Shown here one piece after another: positions 1 to 7,046 of a stretch of 16,119 nucleotides of DNA. The DNA comes from Frankia sp. Lineage in GTDB: Bacteria; Actinomycetota; Actinomycetes; Frankiales; Frankiaceae. A program made the translations under genes and the position numbers. The stretch lies in contig JADGHD010000035.1 of the NCBI GenBank assembly GCA_019689615.1, positions 1 through 16,119 on the forward strand. Reading direction: 5' to 3'. Numbering within the stretch: the stretch's first letter is position 1; each line of letters starts with the position of its first letter. Below the pieces are notes generated by a model that was given only the letters and a program-made list of their open reading frames with translations, was not told the DNA's origin and did not search any database.

Positions 1-106
1 CCGCTCGGCCGGCGCACGCCATCCCACCGGCCGGTCGCCGGCCGGGCTTCCGCCGGCCGGACGCCCGGCTGCCGCTCCCGAGGGTGCCGGCGGCAGCTGG
101 CGCGCC

Positions 107-1339
107 GTGCCCTCCCCGCCCCCGGCAGCCGAAGCGGCCCAGCCGAACGCGGCGGCGCCGACGGCTGAGACAGCAGTGCCGGCAGCTGAGACAGCGGCGC
201 CGGCGGCTGAGGCGGCAGCGCCGGCAGCGGCTGGCGCCGGCACGACGGGCGCCGGCACGACGGCTGCCGGCCGGGCCGGTGGCGGCGTGGGCACGCCCGG
301 TTCCACCACGCCGCCACGCGAGGCGATCACGGTCGAGCGCCCCGCGGCGGCGCCGCCCGGGCAGGCAGAACAGCAGCGGCTCCGGCCGGCGCGGCCGGCC
401 GTTGGCTACGCGCTGCACGGCGGGGAGGCCGACGCGCACCGGCTCGCCACCCAGGCGCGGGCGCTGGAGGCGACCACCGCCGAGTTCCTGACCGCGGCCG
501 GTCTGCGGCCCGGCTGGCGCTGCCTCGACGTCGGGTGCGGCCACGGGCAGGTCAGCCTGCTGCTGGCCACGCGGGTGCGCCCGGGCGGCCGGGTGGTCGG
601 GATCGACGGGGACGCCGCCTCGCTGCGGGTCGCCCGGCGCAGCGCGGCCGACGCCGGCGCGGCGGTGACGTTCCTGCGCGCCGACGCCGGCTCCCTGCCG
701 GCGCGGCGCGGCCGGTTCGACCTCGCCTACACCCGGCTGCTGCTCAGCCACCTGGTCGACCCGCTGGAGGCGCTGCGGGCGATGACCACCGCGGTCCGCC
801 CTGGCGGCGTGGTGGCGGTCGAGGACGTCCACATCGACTGGCTCGGCCTGATCCGGGCGCTGCCGGCGCTCTGGGGCGGCGGCGCTGGCGGCCGCGCCGA
901 CCCGGTGCTGCTGGAGTTCGCCGAGCTGATCGACACCGTGATCCGCTCCCGCGGCGGCGACCCCGCCATCGGGCCGAGGCTGCCCGCCCTGCTCACCGCC
1001 GCCGGGCTGACCGACATCACGGCCGCCGTCCGGCCACTGCCCATCCCGGCGGACCCGTCCGGCACGATCGTCGCGGCCATGGTGGACGCCATCCGCGACA
1101 CCGCGATCAGCGCCGGGCTCACCGACGCCGCCCGGCTGGACCGGATGCGGACGGCGCTGCGGCAGCTACCGGCCGAATACACGGAGGTCAGCCGCCGGAT
1201 CGCCCGGCTGTACCAGGTCAGTGGCCGCCGCCCCCGCCCGCGCGGCACGCCGGCCTACGGCGACGAGCCGGCCGCGTGGCCGGCCGAGCCGGGTCAGCCC
1301 ACCTGGCCGGCGGACGCCTGGTCGGCGAGCGCCGCGTAG
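107..1339 (+). CDS. SAM-dependent class I methyltransferase with Ala/Pro-rich N-terminal extension
   Basis: The protein is predicted to transfer a methyl group from S-adenosylmethionine to an unknown acceptor in the cytoplasm. Residues about 99-260 carry a class I (Methyltransf_11/25-like) fold. Motif I is LDVGCGHGQ at residues 140-148, the acidic residue after strand 2 is in VVGIDGD, and a motif like FDLAYTRLLLSHL and the post-motif RPGGVVAVED follow. The first ~95 residues are low-complexity Ala/Pro/Thr with 7-residue repeats and are probably disordered. The GTG start at 107 is uncertain: the frame is open back to the window edge, so the gene may begin outside, and a start nearer the domain (VGYALHGGEA, about residue 99) is also possible. 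It converges on the phosphatase gene 46 bp away. The fold is secure; the substrate is unknown. Confidence 0.8.
   Translation: MPSPPPAAEAAQPNAAAPTAETAVPAAETAAPAAEAAAPAAAGAGTTGAGTTAAGRAGGGVGTPGSTTPPREAITVERPAAAPPGQAEQQRLRPARPAVGYALHGGEADAHRLATQARALEATTAEFLTAAGLRPGWRCLDVGCGHGQVSLLLATRVRPGGRVVGIDGDAASLRVARRSAADAGAAVTFLRADAGSLPARRGRFDLAYTRLLLSHLVDPLEALRAMTTAVRPGGVVAVEDVHIDWLGLIRALPALWGGGAGGRADPVLLEFAELIDTVIRSRGGDPAIGPRLPALLTAAGLTDITAAVRPLPIPADPSGTIVAAMVDAIRDTAISAGLTDAARLDRMRTALRQLPAEYTEVSRRIARLYQVSGRRPRPRGTPAYGDEPAAWPAEPGQPTWPADAWSASAA
161..262 (+). repeat. Tandem 21-bp and 15-bp repeats in the methyltransferase 5' end
   Basis: Three in-frame 21-bp units at 161-181, 182-202 and 203-223 encode heptads TAETAVP, AAETAAP and AAEAAAP. 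They are followed by two near-identical 15-bp units beginning GGCGCCGGCACGACG at 233 and 248, encoding GAGTT twice. The repeats keep the reading frame, so they may expand or contract without breaking the protein. They probably form a flexible linker or tail. Confidence 0.8.
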
Positions 1340-1385
1340 CCGTCGCCCGCTGGCGGCCGCTGGCCACGCGACCGGTGGGCCCGGG

Positions 1386-1907
1386 CTAGCTGGTCCGGTC
1401 GAGGCTGGCGAACCAGCGGACCCAGCGGCGCTGGCCCGGGGTCTCGACCGCGCGCGGGCGGTAGTGGCGGCGGGTCCAGGCGACAGCGTCGTCGGCCGGT
1501 TGGCCGGCGAGGATCGCCATGCAGGCCAGGACCGTGCCGGTGCGGCCGGTTCCGCCGCCGCAGGCGACCTCTACCCGCTGCCCCGCCCGGGCCAGCGCGT
1601 AGGCCTGCTCGATGGCGGCAGCGGCGGCGTGCGGGTCCCGTGGGGTGCGGAAGTCCGGCCAGTCCAGCCACAGCGCCGGCCAGGTCGTCTCGTCCTCGCC
1701 CCGGCGGGCCGACGCTCGCCGGGGCAGCCCGCGCGACCGGCCCAGATAGAGCCCGAAGTCGGGCAGCGGCCCGGCGGGCAGACCCTCCCTACGCCCACGG
1801 CCGCGGACGTAGGTGCCATCGGGAAGCTGGATCGCCCCGGTCAGCGGCGTAGGCATGTCCACGTCCGCATTGTCACTGACGGTGAGGGTGCGTGAACGCG
1901 CCGGCAT
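1386..1907 (-). CDS. Small protein tyrosine / dual-specificity phosphatase-like protein
   Basis: This 173-residue protein has the layout of a cysteine-dependent phosphatase, which removes phosphate from phosphotyrosine or related substrates through a Cys thiophosphate intermediate. The signature C-x5-R is present as CGGGTGRTG (Cys116, Arg122). A WPD loop (WPDF, Asp85 as general acid) lies upstream, and a Q-loop-like ETPGQRRW at 155-162 follows. The usual His just before the catalytic Cys is Ala115 (VACGGG), which is atypical. The ATG at 1907 is 21 bp beyond the permease stop on the same strand, so it is probably the last gene of the oxygenase-transporter operon. An alternative ATG lies at residue 18. 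The ribosome site is weak. Family assignment is firm; its link to transport is only positional. Confidence 0.78.
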   Translation of the reverse strand: MPARSRTLTVSDNADVDMPTPLTGAIQLPDGTYVRGRGRREGLPAGPLPDFGLYLGRSRGLPRRASARRGEDETTWPALWLDWPDFRTPRDPHAAAAAIEQAYALARAGQRVEVACGGGTGRTGTVLACMAILAGQPADDAVAWTRRHYRPRAVETPGQRRWVRWFASLDRTS

Positions 1908-1928
1908 CCACAGCGGCCCACCGCCGCG

Positions 1929-3608
1929 TCATGGCATGCCGAGCAGCCGGCGGCGGGACGCCCGCTCCAGCCCGGTCACGCCAGCGTTGGCGAGGACCAT
2001 GACCAGGGTGGTCAGCACGACGGCCGACCACAACTGGTGGTACTTGTACGTGGCGGTCGCCCGGAGCATGAGGTAGCCGACGCCGCGGCCGGTGGCCAGC
2101 CACTCGGCGACGAGCGCGCCGATCAGCGCCCGGGGCACCGAGATCCGGGCGGCGCTGAACAGCGCGGGCACCGCGGTCGGCAGCTGGGCGCGCAGCAGCA
2201 GCGCGAGCCGGCCACCGCCGGCCGCGCGGATCACGTCGAGCATCGGCGCCGGGGTCACCCGGACCGCGTCGAGGACCGTGACCAGCGTCGGGAAGAACAC
2301 GATGATCGCCGCGATGACGATGGTGGCAGCCAGCCCGCTGCCGAACATCGTCAGCATCAGCGGGGTGAACACGGTCAGCGGCACGGCCTGCAGCAGGATC
2401 GTGGTCGGCAGCAGCGCCTGGCTCGCGGTCGGCCACAGCGCGAGCAGGGTGACCAGCAGCATCGCGACCGCGGTGCCGGCGGCGAAGCCGAGCGCCGCCT
2501 CCCACAGGGTGGTGCCGAGCGCGTCGAGCAGCTCCTGGCGGTTGGCGGCCGCCTGCTCGGCGCCGAACAGGTAGTCCCAGACGTCTGCCGGGGTCTTGGC
2601 GACCAGCGGCGACAGCCCGAACACCTTGATCAGTCCCCACCACAGGGCGACGACGACCACCGCCGAGGCCAGGCCGGTCCAGGCCGCCCTGGCGGCCCGC
2701 GCGGGCAGCCGCCGGCCGGCGGCGCCCGGGTCGGCGCGGTCGTCGAGCGCGGGGGTCAGGTCGACAGCCTCGGCGGCCCACGGCGCGAGCAGCCGGCCGA
2801 CCAGCCCCGTCAGCACGTAGCCGGCGCCGGCGACGACGGTGGCCACGAGCGCGAGCGCCCAGGTCAGCGGCAGGTCTAGCTGCTGCTGGGAGGTGATGAT
2901 CGCGTTGCCCAGGCCCTTGTCGGCGCCGAGGTACTCGCCGAGGATCGCGCCCAGCACCGCCGCCGGGGCGGCCACGCGCAGCCCGGCGAACAGGCTCGGC
3001 AGGGCGGCGCGCAGCCGGACGCGGACGGTCTCGGTGGCCGGCCCGCCGCCGGCGGCGCGGATCACGTCGAACGCGGCCCGCGGCGCCGAGCGCAGGCCGA
3101 GCACGGCGCCCAGCAGGGTGGTGAAGAAGACGCTGAGCGCGGCGATCGCGACCGACGCGCCGTTGCCGGGCAGCAGCGCCTGCAGCACCGGCCCGATCGC
3201 CATCGCCGGCAGGCAGTAGACGACGACCGACAGCCGCAGGACCGGGCCCTCGGCGCGCGGCAGGAACGCGCACAGCAGGGCGAGCGCCAGCGCGGCGGCG
3301 TTGCCCCACAGCCAGCCCCTGACCGCCCCGGAGATGGTCGCGGACGCGTTGACGCGGACCATCCGCCAGTCGTCCACCAGGGCGCTGACCGTCGCCAGCG
3401 GTCCGGGCACGTAGGCCGGCAGCAGCCGGCCGGCCAGGGCCCAGACCGCGGTCAGCCCGACCAGGGTCAGCAGCGGGGCGACGAGCCGGGCGGCCACGGC
3501 GGCGAGCCGGGCGCGGGCGGCGCCGGGCCCGCCGCCCCCGGCCCTGGTGGCCGGCGCGGCGGCCGCGGGCTCGCCGGCCGCCCGCTCACCGGCGGCGGCG
3601 AGGGTCAC
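1929..3608 (-). CDS. Fused two-domain ABC transporter permease (NitT/TauT/SsuC-type)
   Basis: This is the membrane channel of an ABC importer, expected in the cytoplasmic membrane with the lipoprotein encoded just upstream. At 559 residues it is about twice the usual SsuC/TauC length and holds two BPD_transp_1 domains in one chain, roughly residues 40-280 and 305-550, joined by a charged linker at about 281-308. Each half has its own EAA coupling loop, at about 180-225 and 455-502, and both contain the identical string DVIRAAGGG. One polypeptide could therefore supply both halves of the channel. The GTG start overlaps the TGA of the binding-protein gene (GTGA at 3608-3605), implying translational coupling. 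No ATP-binding subunit is encoded in the window. The first ~35 residues are Ala/Gly-rich. The substrate is unknown; sulfonate, nitrate or pyrimidine-type ligands are usual for the family. Confidence 0.9.
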   Translation of the reverse strand: MTLAAAGERAAGEPAAAAPATRAGGGGPGAARARLAAVAARLVAPLLTLVGLTAVWALAGRLLPAYVPGPLATVSALVDDWRMVRVNASATISGAVRGWLWGNAAALALALLCAFLPRAEGPVLRLSVVVYCLPAMAIGPVLQALLPGNGASVAIAALSVFFTTLLGAVLGLRSAPRAAFDVIRAAGGGPATETVRVRLRAALPSLFAGLRVAAPAAVLGAILGEYLGADKGLGNAIITSQQQLDLPLTWALALVATVVAGAGYVLTGLVGRLLAPWAAEAVDLTPALDDRADPGAAGRRLPARAARAAWTGLASAVVVVALWWGLIKVFGLSPLVAKTPADVWDYLFGAEQAAANRQELLDALGTTLWEAALGFAAGTAVAMLLVTLLALWPTASQALLPTTILLQAVPLTVFTPLMLTMFGSGLAATIVIAAIIVFFPTLVTVLDAVRVTPAPMLDVIRAAGGGRLALLLRAQLPTAVPALFSAARISVPRALIGALVAEWLATGRGVGYLMLRATATYKYHQLWSAVVLTTLVMVLANAGVTGLERASRRRLLGMP

Positions 3609-4705
3609 GACGCGGGAACGGCCGGCAGGTCGGAGATCAGCTCGGGGGACTCCCGGTAGATCTCGTCGAGCAGCGACAGGTCGAACAGGTCGGCGGCCTC
3701 GATCTTGCTGCCGCCGGCCGCCAGCGTCGCCAGGTTCGTCTCGATCAGCTCGTCACTGATCGTCAGCAGGCCGGACTCCTTGGTGTCCGAGGTGAGGATC
3801 AGCGTGTTCTGCACCTCGGCGACCTTGGTGACCAGCTCGGGGTCGAGGCCGGCGTCCCTGGCGTAGGTGTTCAGCGTGAGGTCGACGCCCCGGGCGGGGT
3901 TGGTGACCTGGGTGACCCAGCCGGCGATCTCGGCCTTCAGCGCCGCCCGCAGCCGGTCCCGCTCGTCGCTGATGGTGTCGTCCCTGGCCAGGTAGACCTG
4001 CGCGACCAGCGGGTAGCCGTGGTCGGCCAGCAGCATCGTCTCGACCTCGAAGCCCTTGAGGGCGAGCGCGATCGGCTCGTTGGTCGCGTAGGAGAACCAG
4101 CCGTCGACCTCGCCGGTGGTCAGCGGGGTCGGGTCGAACTGGACGGGGACGACGTTGACGTCGCCGGGGTCGATCCCGGCGGAGGTGAGGAAGGCCTCCC
4201 AGACGGTGGTGTTGACCGCCTGCACGCCGATCCGCCGGCCGACGAGGTCGGCCGGGGTGGTGATCGGCGCGTCGGCCAGCGAGGTGACCGCGTAGCTGTT
4301 CTTCTGGTAGAGCGCGCCGACGATCTTCACCTTGGCGCCGTTGTTCAGCCGGGCGGCGGCGACCTGGTCGGGGGTGGAGGCCACGCCGAGGAACGCCTTG
4401 CCCGTGCCGACGTCGGTGGGTGACGGGGTGGCGCTCGGGCCGCCGGGGATCAGCGTGACCTCGCCGAAGCCGGCCTGCTCGTACAGCTTATCGCTGACAG
4501 CAATGTAGGTGCCGGCAAAGGCCACCCCGGGGGTGTAGGAGAGGCGGACGGAGATGTCGCCGAGCCCGCCACCGCCCGCGGGCGCCGACCCGGTGTCGGA
4601 GTCGTCGTCGCCACAGGCGGCGAGCAGGGTGGGCGCGGCGGCGCCGAGCACGGCGAGACCTGCGCCGCGGCGGAGGACGGTGCGGCGGTCAACGGGCGGC
4701 GGCAT
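3605..4705 (-). CDS. ABC transporter substrate-binding lipoprotein, NMT1/SsuA-THI5-like
   Basis: The extracytoplasmic receptor captures the ligand and delivers it to the fused permease. The N-terminus combines a twin-arginine-like motif (DRRTVLRRG, residues 6-14) with a lipobox LLAAC and lipid-modified Cys31, so a Tat-exported lipoprotein is likely. The mature part shows NMT1/THI5-like features: an opening strand ISVRLSYTPG, TPADLVGRRIGVQ in the middle, and a GEVDGWFSYATNEP segment typical of the hinge side. Its 366 residues suit the family. The ATG at 4705 is supported by AGGAG at 4715-4711 with a 5-nt spacer. It lies 78 bp downstream of the first oxygenase gene on the same strand, and that gap holds the palindrome at 4747-4761. 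The ligand cannot be deduced. Confidence 0.92.
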   Translation of the reverse strand: MPPPVDRRTVLRRGAGLAVLGAAAPTLLAACGDDDSDTGSAPAGGGGLGDISVRLSYTPGVAFAGTYIAVSDKLYEQAGFGEVTLIPGGPSATPSPTDVGTGKAFLGVASTPDQVAAARLNNGAKVKIVGALYQKNSYAVTSLADAPITTPADLVGRRIGVQAVNTTVWEAFLTSAGIDPGDVNVVPVQFDPTPLTTGEVDGWFSYATNEPIALALKGFEVETMLLADHGYPLVAQVYLARDDTISDERDRLRAALKAEIAGWVTQVTNPARGVDLTLNTYARDAGLDPELVTKVAEVQNTLILTSDTKESGLLTISDELIETNLATLAAGGSKIEAADLFDLSLLDEIYRESPELISDLPAVPAS

Positions 4706-4710
4706 GGGTG

Positions 4711-4715
4711 CTCCT
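4711..4715 (-). promoter_or_regulatory. Ribosome binding site of the binding-protein gene
   Basis: AGGAG on the minus strand, 5 nt before the ATG at 4705. It fixes this start over alternatives. Confidence 0.8.
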
Positions 4716-4746
4716 GGTTCGATAGGCGGCCGGCGCGGCGGCCCTC

Positions 4747-4761
4747 ATTGCTTCCGGCAAT
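4747..4761. promoter_or_regulatory. Palindromic operator candidate, copy 1 (ATTGC-N5-GCAAT)
   Basis: ATTGCTTCCGGCAAT is a perfect 5-bp-arm dyad followed by AT on the plus strand, standing out as AT-rich in a very GC-rich context. It lies 41 bp upstream of the binding-protein start, inside the 78-bp gap after the first oxygenase gene. A near copy is at 7008-7022. Shared position relative to two functionally linked genes suggests a transcription-factor site, most likely for the XRE-cupin regulator at 6269-6877. The pairing of site and regulator is inference. Confidence 0.6.
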
Positions 4762-4783
4762 ATTCCCCATGCCGATTTCGGGC

Positions 4784-5866
4784 CTACTGCCCGGACGTTG
4801 CCGATCGGTTTCCGCTGTCGCCGGCCGCGATCACCGCGCCGATCCGGTCACCAAGCGTGGAGGTCGCGGTGGTCGGCCGGTGCAGCCGCGGGGCGGCGAA
4901 CTTGGCCGCCAGGTGCTCGCCGGCGACCACCGGTGGGTAGCGCGGCGGGTCGTCCGGGCTGGTGCAGGTGGGCAGGCACTCGATGAGCGCGTCGTAGTTG
5001 CCGTCGTGGAAGAACGCGATCGACCGGCGCCGGGCCGGCTCGCCCGCGCGCGGCACCGGCAGCACCACCCGGTGCACGGTGGACGCCCATCGGTCGTTGG
5101 TCCACTGGGCCAGCAGGTCGCCGAGGTTGACCAGCAGGCTGCCCGGCCCCGGCAGCACCGGCACCCAGTCACCGTCCGGGCCGACGATCTCCAGGCCCGG
5201 CACCCGGTCGCCGTACAGGACGGTGAGGATCCCGTAGTCGGTGTGCGCGCCCATCCGGGCCGGCTCGGCGTCCTCGCCATCGCCGCGGGGGGCGGTGCAG
5301 TAGTTCAGGGCGCGCAGCGTGTCGGTGGAGTGGTCGGTGAACGGGGCGAAGTACTCCTCGGGCAGGTCGAGCGCCACGGCGAAGACCGCGGTCAGCTGGC
5401 GGGCGAGCGCGGCGACGGCGGCGAAGTAGGCGGTCAGCGCCGGGCGCAGCCCCGGCACCTCGGCCGGCCACAGGTTCGCGGCGAACACGCCATCGCGCTC
5501 GCGCTCGTAGACCGGGTCGCCGGCGGGCCAGTCGTCCGGCCCGATGTTGAACGCCTCGAAGGTGTCCGGGCTGGCGTCGACCCCGAGGCTGTAGGCCAGC
5601 GACTCGGCCTTCGGCGGGCAGTAGCCACGGTTGGTCATGACGTCCGCCGGCATGTAGCGGCGCTTGGCCGCCAGCGGCAGCGCCCAGAACGCGTCGAGCT
5701 CGGCGAGCGCCGCCTCGCGGACCGCCGGGCTGATCCCGTGCCCGACGATCTCCAGGAAGCCGATCCGCCGGCAGGCATCGTCGACGGCCCGCACGATCTC
5801 CCGGCGCCTGGCGAGGCCCCCGTCGCGCCACCCGCCGATGTCGACCACGGGGACGAGTCCGGACAT
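4784..5866 (-). CDS. 2OG-Fe(II) dioxygenase, isopenicillin N synthase-like (oxygenase 1)
   Basis: This 360-residue protein is a cytoplasmic non-heme iron oxygenase that should use 2-oxoglutarate and O2 to hydroxylate or otherwise oxidise a small molecule. It has a DIOX_N region (VPVVDIGGW at the start, GFLEIVGHGI at 36-45) and a 2OG-FeII_Oxy core with facial triad His208-x-Asp210 (AHTDYG) and His265 (STVHRV). The 2OG-binding Arg280-x-Ser282 follows. The C-terminus carries ALIECLPTC, shared with oxygenase 2. The ATG at 5866 is chosen because AAGGGAG (5880-5874) sits 7 nt upstream; the reading frame stays open to 6100, but that extension has no family similarity. It is the first gene of the transporter operon. 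A role in processing the imported compound is inferred from context. Confidence 0.92.
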   Translation of the reverse strand: MSGLVPVVDIGGWRDGGLARRREIVRAVDDACRRIGFLEIVGHGISPAVREAALAELDAFWALPLAAKRRYMPADVMTNRGYCPPKAESLAYSLGVDASPDTFEAFNIGPDDWPAGDPVYERERDGVFAANLWPAEVPGLRPALTAYFAAVAALARQLTAVFAVALDLPEEYFAPFTDHSTDTLRALNYCTAPRGDGEDAEPARMGAHTDYGILTVLYGDRVPGLEIVGPDGDWVPVLPGPGSLLVNLGDLLAQWTNDRWASTVHRVVLPVPRAGEPARRRSIAFFHDGNYDALIECLPTCTSPDDPPRYPPVVAGEHLAAKFAAPRLHRPTTATSTLGDRIGAVIAAGDSGNRSATSGQ

Positions 5867-5873
5867 GCGCGCG

Positions 5874-5880
5874 CTCCCTT
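5874..5880 (-). promoter_or_regulatory. Ribosome binding site deciding the oxygenase 1 start
   Basis: AAGGGAG on the minus strand, 7 nt from the ATG at 5866. It argues against the longer open frame reaching 6100. Confidence 0.8.
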
Positions 5881-5911
5881 CGGCCGTGGCTGACCTGTCC
5901 AGCCCCGAAAA

Positions 5912-5940
5912 AATATAAGCGGGAGCGATAGCCTTGACAG
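5912..5940 (-). promoter_or_regulatory. Candidate sigma-70-type promoter for the oxygenase-transporter operon
   Basis: On the minus strand CTGTCA (5940-5935, 4 of 6 to the -35 consensus) is followed after 17 bp by TATATT (5917-5912). This is the most AT-rich stretch in the intergenic region. The predicted start point would lie about 40 bp upstream of the ATG at 5866. Confidence 0.5.
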
Positions 5941-5978
5941 GCGGAACGGCCGACGTCGGGCGGTTGGCCTGCCCAGCG

Positions 5979-6008
5979 GCACCGGCCGGGTCCCGGTCGG
6001 GCCGGTGC
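5979..6008. promoter_or_regulatory. Perfect 9-bp-stem hairpin in the divergent intergenic region
   Basis: GCACCGGCC (5979-5987) and GGCCGGTGC (6000-6008) are exact reverse complements around a 12-nt loop. It could be a protein site, or a leader structure if the regulator transcript starts upstream of it. There is no T-run, so a simple terminator is not favoured. Confidence 0.45.
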
Positions 6009-6045
6009 TTTCCGTGACGGCCGCGGCCCCTGCCGGCTCGCCAGC

Positions 6046-6061
6046 GTGACGACGGCGTCAC
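6046..6061. promoter_or_regulatory. Dyad GTGACG-N4-CGTCAC, operator candidate
   Basis: A perfect 6-bp-arm inverted repeat lying 208 bp upstream of the regulator start. A second dyad, GTGCC-N6-GGCAC (6090-6105), is centred 44 bp away, about four helical turns. Either could serve autoregulation. They differ from the ATTGC palindromes, so a second regulator is also possible. Confidence 0.35.
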
Positions 6062-6253
6062 TCGTTTCCGGCGAGCGGGCCTCCCCGTGGTGCCCGTCAT
6101 GGCACGATCTCGGCGGAGCGCGGGACCGCGGTGGCCAGGTGCGCCAGAATGCGTGGCGCCCCGGCCGGGCAGCCAGACACATCAGCCAGTCGCTGTCAGG
6201 AGCGTCAGTGGTGGGCGCCGCGCCGGGCCCCGGTCCGCCACACGGATTCCAGC

Positions 6254-6262
6254 GGGAGGAGG
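6254..6262 (+). promoter_or_regulatory. Ribosome binding site deciding the regulator start
   Basis: GGGAGGAGG ends 6 nt before the ATG at 6269. It is one of the strongest sites in the window and rules out the upstream in-frame ATG at 6131. Confidence 0.85.
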
Positions 6263-6268
6263 CAGCGC

Positions 6269-6877
6269 ATGTCCGCCGGCGAGAGCGGTCCGGCTGCCGG
6301 CGGCTCGCCGCCGGCGCTGCGCGCGATCGGCACGGCGATCCGGGCCGCACGCAGGCGCGCCGGAATCCCGATGACGGTGCTGGCCGAGCGGGCGGGGGTG
6401 AGCCAGCCATACCTCAGCCAGCTCGAGAACGGCCGGAACAACCCCAGCATCCAGACCCTCTACCGGATCGCGAACGCGCTGGAGCTGTCCCCCCAGGACC
6501 TGCTGCCCGCCGACCCGGCGGCGGTGGTGATCTCCCGCGCCGGCTCAGGCGGCGGCACCCCGATCGAGGAGCGGCCGGACGCCGCGATCGCCCGGGTGCT
6601 GGTCGCCGCGCCGGGCAAGGTCATCCAGGCGCAGGAGGTCACCGCCGAGCCCGGTGACTTCCTCGGCGACTTCTTCGAGCACGACGGCGAGGAGTTCGTC
6701 TACCTGCTCGCCGGGGAGATCATCGTCGAGCTCGACGCCGGCCGGTCCGAGCGGCTGCTGCCCGGCGACAGCATCTGGTACGCGGCCACGACCCCGCACC
6801 GGTGGCGCTCGGTCGGCACCGAGACCGCGCGCATCCTCGTGCTGTCGGCTGCCGTCCCGCGCGGCCGCCCGCACTGA
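6269..6877 (+). CDS. XRE-family transcriptional regulator with C-terminal cupin domain
   Basis: This 202-residue protein is a DNA-binding regulator whose cupin domain is expected to sense a small ligand. The HTH_3 (Cro/CI) domain spans about 17-80, with recognition-helix region VSQPYLSQLENGRNNPS at 44-60. The Cupin_2 barrel spans about 125-195; its conserved positions include FFEHDGEEFVYLLAGE (His138, Glu142) and PGDSIWYAATTPH (His177). The ATG at 6269 is set by GGGAGGAGG. It sits between the divergent oxygenase 1-transporter operon and oxygenase 2, and matching palindromes flank it upstream of the binding protein and oxygenase 2. Regulation of these genes is therefore likely, though repressor versus activator cannot be told. 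A GC hairpin at 6899-6914 follows the stop. Confidence 0.92.
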   Translation: MSAGESGPAAGGSPPALRAIGTAIRAARRRAGIPMTVLAERAGVSQPYLSQLENGRNNPSIQTLYRIANALELSPQDLLPADPAAVVISRAGSGGGTPIEERPDAAIARVLVAAPGKVIQAQEVTAEPGDFLGDFFEHDGEEFVYLLAGEIIVELDAGRSERLLPGDSIWYAATTPHRWRSVGTETARILVLSAAVPRGRPH

Positions 6878-6898
6878 CCGGCGCCCGGCCGCCGCAGC

Positions 6899-6914
6899 GC
6901 GCGGATGGCCGCGC
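6899..6914 (+). terminator. Weak terminator-like hairpin after the regulator
   Basis: GCGCGG-atgg-CCGCGC forms a perfect 6-bp stem with a 4-nt loop, 21 nt after the regulator stop. There is no T-run. If functional it would separate regulator and oxygenase 2 transcripts, fitting the operator placed after it. Confidence 0.35.
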
Positions 6915-7007
6915 CGTCACCGCCGCGTTGCCGCGACCGACGCGCCGGTAACGGTCCGGTGAAATCCCCCCGGGGGCGCTTGCCTCACCGGCCCAGCCCG
7001 ACGTGCT

Positions 7008-7022
7008 ATTGCATTCAGCAAT
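7008..7022. promoter_or_regulatory. Palindromic operator candidate, copy 2 (ATTGC-N5-GCAAT)
   Basis: ATTGCATTCAGCAAT is a perfect dyad; with flanks it extends to TATTGC-N5-GCAATA. Over 17 plus-strand bases it matches copy 1 at 14 positions, the shared pattern being ATTGCNTNCNGCAATAT. It lies 24 bp upstream of the oxygenase 2 start. No clear -10/-35 pair surrounds it; TTGCCT at 6980-6985 is a possible -35. Confidence 0.62.
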
Positions 7023-7046
7023 ATCGGCTGGGGAACGGGAGGCGCT

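Larger units (their letters stand above)
5867..6268. other. 402-bp divergent intergenic region between oxygenase 1 and the regulator
   Basis: No gene is supported here. It holds the candidate minus-strand promoter (5912-5940), a 10-bp palindrome CCGACGTCGG at 5950-5959, a perfect hairpin at 5979-6008 and two spaced dyads, GTGACG-N4-CGTCAC at 6046-6061 and GTGCC-N6-GGCAC at 6090-6105. The region from 6106 to 6253 shows no convincing promoter or repeat. No copy of the ATTGC-N5-GCAAT palindrome was found in it. Confidence 0.6.

Noticed and set aside
1873..3309. Long minus-strand reading frame of 478 codons overlapping the permease
   Set aside because: It is Arg/Pro/Gly-rich without any family motif and lies out of frame within the permease, whose frame has clear membrane segments and EAA loops.
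4748..5893. Plus-strand open frame opposite oxygenase 1
   Set aside because: Composition is typical of an antisense shadow (Gly/Val/Arg/Asp-rich) and it has no recognisable domain.
5934..5939. Perfect TTGACA on the plus strand as a promoter for the regulator
   Set aside because: No -10 element follows at 16-19 bp and it is about 330 bp from the start codon. The same DNA fits a minus-strand promoter better.
5867..6100. N-terminal extension of oxygenase 1 up to an ATG at 6100
   Set aside because: The added residues are basic and low in similarity to the family, and the strong ribosome site AAGGGAG points to the ATG at 5866.
6131..6268. Longer start for the XRE-cupin regulator
   Set aside because: The extension has no fold features, and GGGAGGAGG stands 6 nt before the ATG at 6269.
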